From Anaeromassilibacillus senegalensis (GTDB lineage Bacteria; Bacillota; Clostridia; Oscillospirales; Acutalibacteraceae): a stretch of DNA of 64,000 bases. The position numbers and the translations under genes are program-made. The stretch is taken from contig NZ_LN868538.1 in the NCBI RefSeq assembly GCF_001261775.1, positions 558,001-622,000 of the forward strand, given 5' to 3'. The notes below the pieces were generated by a model. That model did no database searches. It saw nothing but the letters and a program-made list of their open reading frames with translations, and was not told the origin of the DNA. Positions 61,034-64,000 of this stretch are shown one piece after another (positions within the stretch are counted from its first letter, which is position 1; every line of letters begins with the position of its first letter).

Positions 61034-61537
61034 TCATGTTTTGATTCGCTTCCACCACAGGGTTTCCGCCTCGCGGTACAACCGGAACGCACAGCGTTGC
61101 AGCACCCGCTGGGATGCGCCGTTTTCCCGTTCCGTCTCCGCCAGAATGGTGCGCACGCCCGGCTGCGCAAAGGCCCAGCCGCACATTGCCTCCACCGCCT
61201 CTGTCATGTATCCGTTGTGTTCATACGCGGCGTTGAGGCCGTAACCGATCTCCACCGCTCCGTCCTTGTCCGGCGGCGCTTTGAAGTCCACCGCGCCGAC
61301 GACCGTCCGGTCCTCTTTTCTGAGCAAAAGCCAAAACGTGTGGAACAGCCAGTTTTCCCTGTCGTTTTGCATCTTCTTTATCTGCTCCCGCACAATCTGC
61401 AAAAACACGCCCTCCATCCTTTCGCCGTCGTACGCGCAGCAAAGCGCCTGTTCCAGCGCAGGAATGTTTTCCGTCCAGTTTTTGATCTGGACTTCGTCCA
61501 GAGGAAGCAGGAGCAGCCGTTTGGTTTCCAATTGCAT
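61034..61537 (-). CDS. RimJ/RimL-type GNAT acetyltransferase
   Basis: 167 residues. LETKRLLLLPLDEVQIKNW at the N-terminus, VVGAVDFKAPPDKDGAVEIGYGLNAAYEHNGYMTEAVEAMCGWAF as the CoA-binding and central region, and NGASQRVLQRCAFRLYREAETLWW at the end. The family acetylates N-termini of ribosomal or other proteins and some antibiotics; the target is not evident. Confidence 0.88.
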   Translation of the reverse strand: MQLETKRLLLLPLDEVQIKNWTENIPALEQALCCAYDGERMEGVFLQIVREQIKKMQNDRENWLFHTFWLLLRKEDRTVVGAVDFKAPPDKDGAVEIGYGLNAAYEHNGYMTEAVEAMCGWAFAQPGVRTILAETERENGASQRVLQRCAFRLYREAETLWWKRIKT

Positions 61538-61574
61538 GTCCGTTCACCTTTCCGTCTGTTGGAAAGGCCCACTG

Positions 61575-61805
61575 TCACTGTTCTTTTTCGCCCTCTCCCG
61601 CAATGCGCAGGAATTTCAGAATCAGCGGGATGTAGGTGGCGATAAATACCCCCATCGCCGTAAACACCACCGGTTTCCGCACCTTCTGCGGGAGCGCCGT
61701 TCCAATCAGGATTCCAGCGGAACACAGGCAGAATTTGAGCAGCGCCAGGTCCTTCCAGTCTGATTGTCTGACATATTCGTTTGCATAGCCAAAGAGCCTT
61801 TTCAT
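61575..61805 (-). CDS. Small conserved membrane protein
   Basis: 76 residues from ATG 61805. N-terminal LFGYANEYVRQSDWKDLALLKFCLCSAGILIGTALP and VVFTAMGVFIATYIPLILKF give two membrane helices. Matches a small Clostridia family often labelled phosphate-permease-like without evidence. The four-base overlap with the frame upstream suggests coupling. Confidence 0.75.
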   Translation of the reverse strand: MKRLFGYANEYVRQSDWKDLALLKFCLCSAGILIGTALPQKVRKPVVFTAMGVFIATYIPLILKFLRIAGEGEKEQ

Positions 61806-61975
61806 ATTCTTCGCCACCTTTCCGGAGCGATTTTCATAAATAAGAGCAGCAAAAGAAGCGGGAATGGGAAGACTGTAACAAAGCGGAAAATGCCGGCGGG
61901 CGCCCGCAGGGACAACGACGCCACAGCCTTTCCGAACCGCTGAACTGCTGATTTTATTTGCTGGAACCGTTCCAT
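61802..61975 (-). CDS. Possible small membrane protein
   Basis: 57 residues from ATG 61975 (another ATG three codons upstream). ERFQQIKSAVQRFGKAVAS then the hydrophobic stretch FPFPLLLLLLFMKIAP. ATGA overlap with the next gene supports translation, but there is no ribosome-binding site, and an extended -10 (TGCTATGAT) overlaps the start, so the message would be leaderless. Confidence 0.4.
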   Translation of the reverse strand: MERFQQIKSAVQRFGKAVASLSLRAPAGIFRFVTVFPFPLLLLLLFMKIAPERWRRI

Positions 61976-62027
61976 TTGTATCATAGCAGAAACGCGGGTA
62001 AAATACCACTGGAAAACAAAAAACAGC

Positions 62028-62049
62028 CCCGGTGGATTTTTCCATCGGG
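62028..62049 (-). terminator. Terminator after esterase gene
   Basis: CCCGATGGA / TCCACCGGG type stem with a short A/T loop and TTTTTT following on the minus strand. Confidence 0.75.
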
Positions 62050-62058
62050 ACTGATCGT

Positions 62059-62847
62059 CTAAAGGAGCCGGTCCAACGCTTTTTTTAACGCGCGGTTAAA
62101 AAAGGTCCAGTCGTGGACGCCATTCCATTCTTCATACATGGAATCAAATCCAAGCTGCCGAAGGTCGCAGCAAAAGCGCAGGTTATCCTGCCGGAACAGG
62201 TCCTTGTCCCCGCAGGCCAGATAAAATTTCGGCCTGTACAGTCCTTTCGCCGCCTTTTTGGCGAGCTCCAGCGGCTCGCAGTCCGGCCGCCAATCCAGAT
62301 CTTCCCCGAACATCGCCTGAAAGTCCGTGGGAGTCTGCATGCCGAACCGCTGCTGCAGGGCGGAGAGATCGCCCCGTTCCTGCGCCGCGCGCTGTACGGC
62401 AAGCGTTTCTTTTAAATACAGGCAGGCAGAGGAAAACGCTCCGCAGGCGCCGTATTGCTCCGGCTTGGACAGCGCGCATTTCAGTGCGCCATAGCCGCCC
62501 ATGGACGCGCCGATGACCGCCGTATTCTCCCGCTCCGATGCAATGCGGAAGACGTTTCGGCAGATTCCCGGAAGCTCCTCCGTCACATAGGTAAAGAATC
62601 GCTGCCCATACTGCATGTCTGTATAAAAGCTGCGCGCAACCTCCGGCATGACAAAGACCGCGTTGCTTCCCTCCGCATAAGCGGGCAGCATGGTATAATC
62701 CAGCCAATCGCCGCTTCTTCCGCACAACCCATGCAACAGGTAAATCACCCGGTATGCGTCGGAAGCCGGGGCGGCGCCCGGTGTTAAAACGGTAATCCCG
62801 GTTTCCATCTCCAACGTCTGTGAAAAGACGTGCCCTCGTAAAATCAT
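62059..62847 (-). CDS. Alpha/beta-hydrolase esterase (EstA-like)
   Basis: 262 residues from ATG 62847 behind GGGAGG. YRVIYLLHGLCGRSGDWLDYT is the oxyanion-hole strand, VIGASMGGYGALKCAL the nucleophile elbow, CGDKDLFRQDN the acid, and EEWNGVHDWTFF the catalytic His. Family members deacetylate small esters and some sugar acetates. No signal peptide, so cytoplasmic. Confidence 0.9.
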   Translation of the reverse strand: MILRGHVFSQTLEMETGITVLTPGAAPASDAYRVIYLLHGLCGRSGDWLDYTMLPAYAEGSNAVFVMPEVARSFYTDMQYGQRFFTYVTEELPGICRNVFRIASERENTAVIGASMGGYGALKCALSKPEQYGACGAFSSACLYLKETLAVQRAAQERGDLSALQQRFGMQTPTDFQAMFGEDLDWRPDCEPLELAKKAAKGLYRPKFYLACGDKDLFRQDNLRFCCDLRQLGFDSMYEEWNGVHDWTFFNRALKKALDRLL

Positions 62848-62992
62848 CCTGATCCTCCCGGGCTGCAAATCGCTGCACCAGCGCCCCGCAGCCCTCTCTT
62901 TCCGTGATTCAAATCAACTGTATGCGACCACCATCGATCGGCCTTGCCCGCGTGCACCCATCGGTCCTCTCCGGCGGTACGCACCATGCTTT

Positions 62993-63421
62993 TTACCGCA
63001 GCGCAAAAAGGGGACTTTCCATCATATCCTTCATCCGGCACAGGCAAAAAGGGTGTCCGGCGGGGTCAAGCAGCACTTTCCAGCCGTCGGAAAACTGTTT
63101 CTCCGCGATCGTAGCGCCGCACTGAACTGCATATTGAACCGCTGTTTCCAAATCATTCACGGCGAAGTCCAAATGCGCCATCTGCTGCTGCGCTTCCGGC
63201 TCTTCCGGCCACACAGGCGGTTCATACGCCGGGTTCCGCTGGAACGTAATCCCAGGGTAAGCCCCCTGTGCCACTCCCGGAGCACCGACACACGCCCAAT
63301 CCTCATCATGATAGGCGATTTCCCAATTGAGCAGCGCCGCATAGAACTTTGCCAATTCGTATGGATCTTTACAATCCACCGTAAAGGCATACATTTTAAT
63401 TTTCAGTTCCGGATTCATCAT
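62993..63421 (-). CDS. Glyoxalase/VOC-family protein
   Basis: 142 residues. YAFTVDCKDPYELAKFYAALLNWEIAYHDEDWACVG is the first beta-alpha-beta unit and MAHLDFAVNDLETAVQYAVQCGATIAEKQFSDGWKVLLDPAGHPFCLC the second, with a metal-type His and a final Glu-like position as Cys. Many such proteins are uncharacterised. Starts behind GGAGGA. Confidence 0.88.
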   Translation of the reverse strand: MMNPELKIKMYAFTVDCKDPYELAKFYAALLNWEIAYHDEDWACVGAPGVAQGAYPGITFQRNPAYEPPVWPEEPEAQQQMAHLDFAVNDLETAVQYAVQCGATIAEKQFSDGWKVLLDPAGHPFCLCRMKDMMESPLFALR

Positions 63422-63454
63422 TTATTTCCTCCAAATAGTCAATGAATTGACCTG

Positions 63455-63976
63455 CTATTTCCTGTATCCGTTGAACCACGCCCGATCCTCGAACGGTTTC
63501 TTCGCCACGCCCGTCACGGGCTTTGCGGGCACGCCCAGCGGCAGGTAAACCGCAACGGTCAAATCGTCCGGCACGCCGAGCAGCCTGCCCATTTCCCCTG
63601 CCTTCTCCCCACGGATCTGCCCTTCAATCCAGACGGATGCATAACCTTTCGCCACAATCGCCAGCAGGATATTTTCCGCCGCTGCAGCGTAATCGTGCAC
63701 ATGGTAGGAAACGCCGCTGGGCGACATCGTCTCTTTGGTCAGCAGCAGGACCGCCGCCGCAGAAGTCTTCATCCACTCTTTTCCGCAGATTTCCGCAAGC
63801 TGCCGGACCAGCGCCGGATCGTCCACCCCTATGAACTGTGTCGTCTGCAGGTTGCAGCCGGAAGGAGCGAGGACGCCCGCCTCCAATATTTCTTCCAGAT
63901 CGGTGCGGGGCACCGGTGCATTTGTGAACAAATTGCGATAGCTTTTTCTGGCGCGGATTGCCTCCATCAGTTCCAT
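63455..63976 (-). CDS. Nitroreductase-family protein
   Basis: 173 residues from ATG 63976 behind AAGGAG. N-terminal IRARKSYRNLFTNAPVPRTDLEEILEAGVLAPSGCN gives the FMN-binding RxSxR-like pattern and the PSG motif. AAAENILLAIVAKGYASVWIEGQIRGE and VPDDLTVAVYLPLGVPAKPV are further family marks. Reduces small nitro- or quinone-type compounds with NAD(P)H; substrate unknown. Confidence 0.9.
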   Translation of the reverse strand: MELMEAIRARKSYRNLFTNAPVPRTDLEEILEAGVLAPSGCNLQTTQFIGVDDPALVRQLAEICGKEWMKTSAAAVLLLTKETMSPSGVSYHVHDYAAAAENILLAIVAKGYASVWIEGQIRGEKAGEMGRLLGVPDDLTVAVYLPLGVPAKPVTGVAKKPFEDRAWFNGYRK

Positions 63977-64000
63977 CAAAATTCTCCTTTCTGACCTGTC

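Noticed and set aside
1..64000. CRISPR arrays, tRNA or rRNA genes
   Set aside because: No regularly spaced short repeats, no cloverleaf sequences and no rRNA-like stretches were noticed.

Overview
The window is a bacterial chromosome segment, almost certainly from a Gram-positive Clostridia member; a gut Oscillospirales-type genome is my best inference. The evidence is a T-box leader on ilvBN, strong GGAGG ribosome-binding sites, AgrA/AgrC-like and MerR/TipAS regulators, moderately high GC, and large secreted glycoside hydrolases. It holds two things: most of a transposable (Mu-like) prophage (1 to about 34406, running off the left edge) and ordinary host chromosome (34407-64000).

Prophage, read from its Mu-like left end leftward in window coordinates: attL near 34406; a plus-strand XRE repressor (33118-33597); an operator region with two back-to-back promoters and three copies of a 14-15 bp motif; then a long minus-strand early operon. 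The early operon encodes a Ner-like HTH, small proteins, a MuA-type DDE transposase whose catalytic triad is spaced almost exactly as in Mu, a MuB-type ATPase, small membrane proteins, Zn-ribbon and XRE proteins, a DnaC-like loader, a Lar-like protein, an AbrB-like protein, and a gene split by a frameshift. A middle block follows (GemA, Mor). The late block starts with Mu gp25/gp26/gp27-like genes and a NusG paralogue, then switches to siphophage genes of A118/PBSX flavour: terminase, portal, minor capsid protein 2, scaffold, Ig-decorated capsid, connectors, tail tube, Gp15, tape measure, baseplate, receptor-binding proteins, amidase, holin and an SGNH-hydrolase tail protein. The element is therefore a transposable phage with a long flexible tail. 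Late-operon terminators together with a phage NusG paralogue suggest processive antitermination.

The prophage has inserted in a host gene for a tandem-module GH3 glycosidase (34407-37514). Only the first module and part of the second remain, and a 17-codon phage-encoded tail is appended. Beyond it lie an AgrA/AgrC-like two-component pair, a 2137-residue secreted GH2 enzyme with carbohydrate-binding and FIVAR modules, a DUF4367 membrane protein, an XRE regulator, a BvgS-like hybrid kinase with two solute-binding domains, a GNAT enzyme, and a GyrI-like protein whose 3' end runs into a 152-bp inverted-repeat element. A TipAS-type MerR regulator with its 19-bp-spacer promoter comes next.

The right part carries a minus-strand branched-chain amino acid operon: T-box (specifier read as ATC, Ile), ilvB, ilvN, ilvA, ridA. 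It is logical because RidA clears the enamine/imine released by IlvA. After it come peptide deformylase with an XRE gene, a DUF3795 protein translationally coupled to an Fpg-like glycosylase that lacks the usual N-terminal proline, a second GNAT enzyme, small membrane proteins, an esterase, a VOC protein and a nitroreductase. No tRNA, rRNA or CRISPR array was seen.
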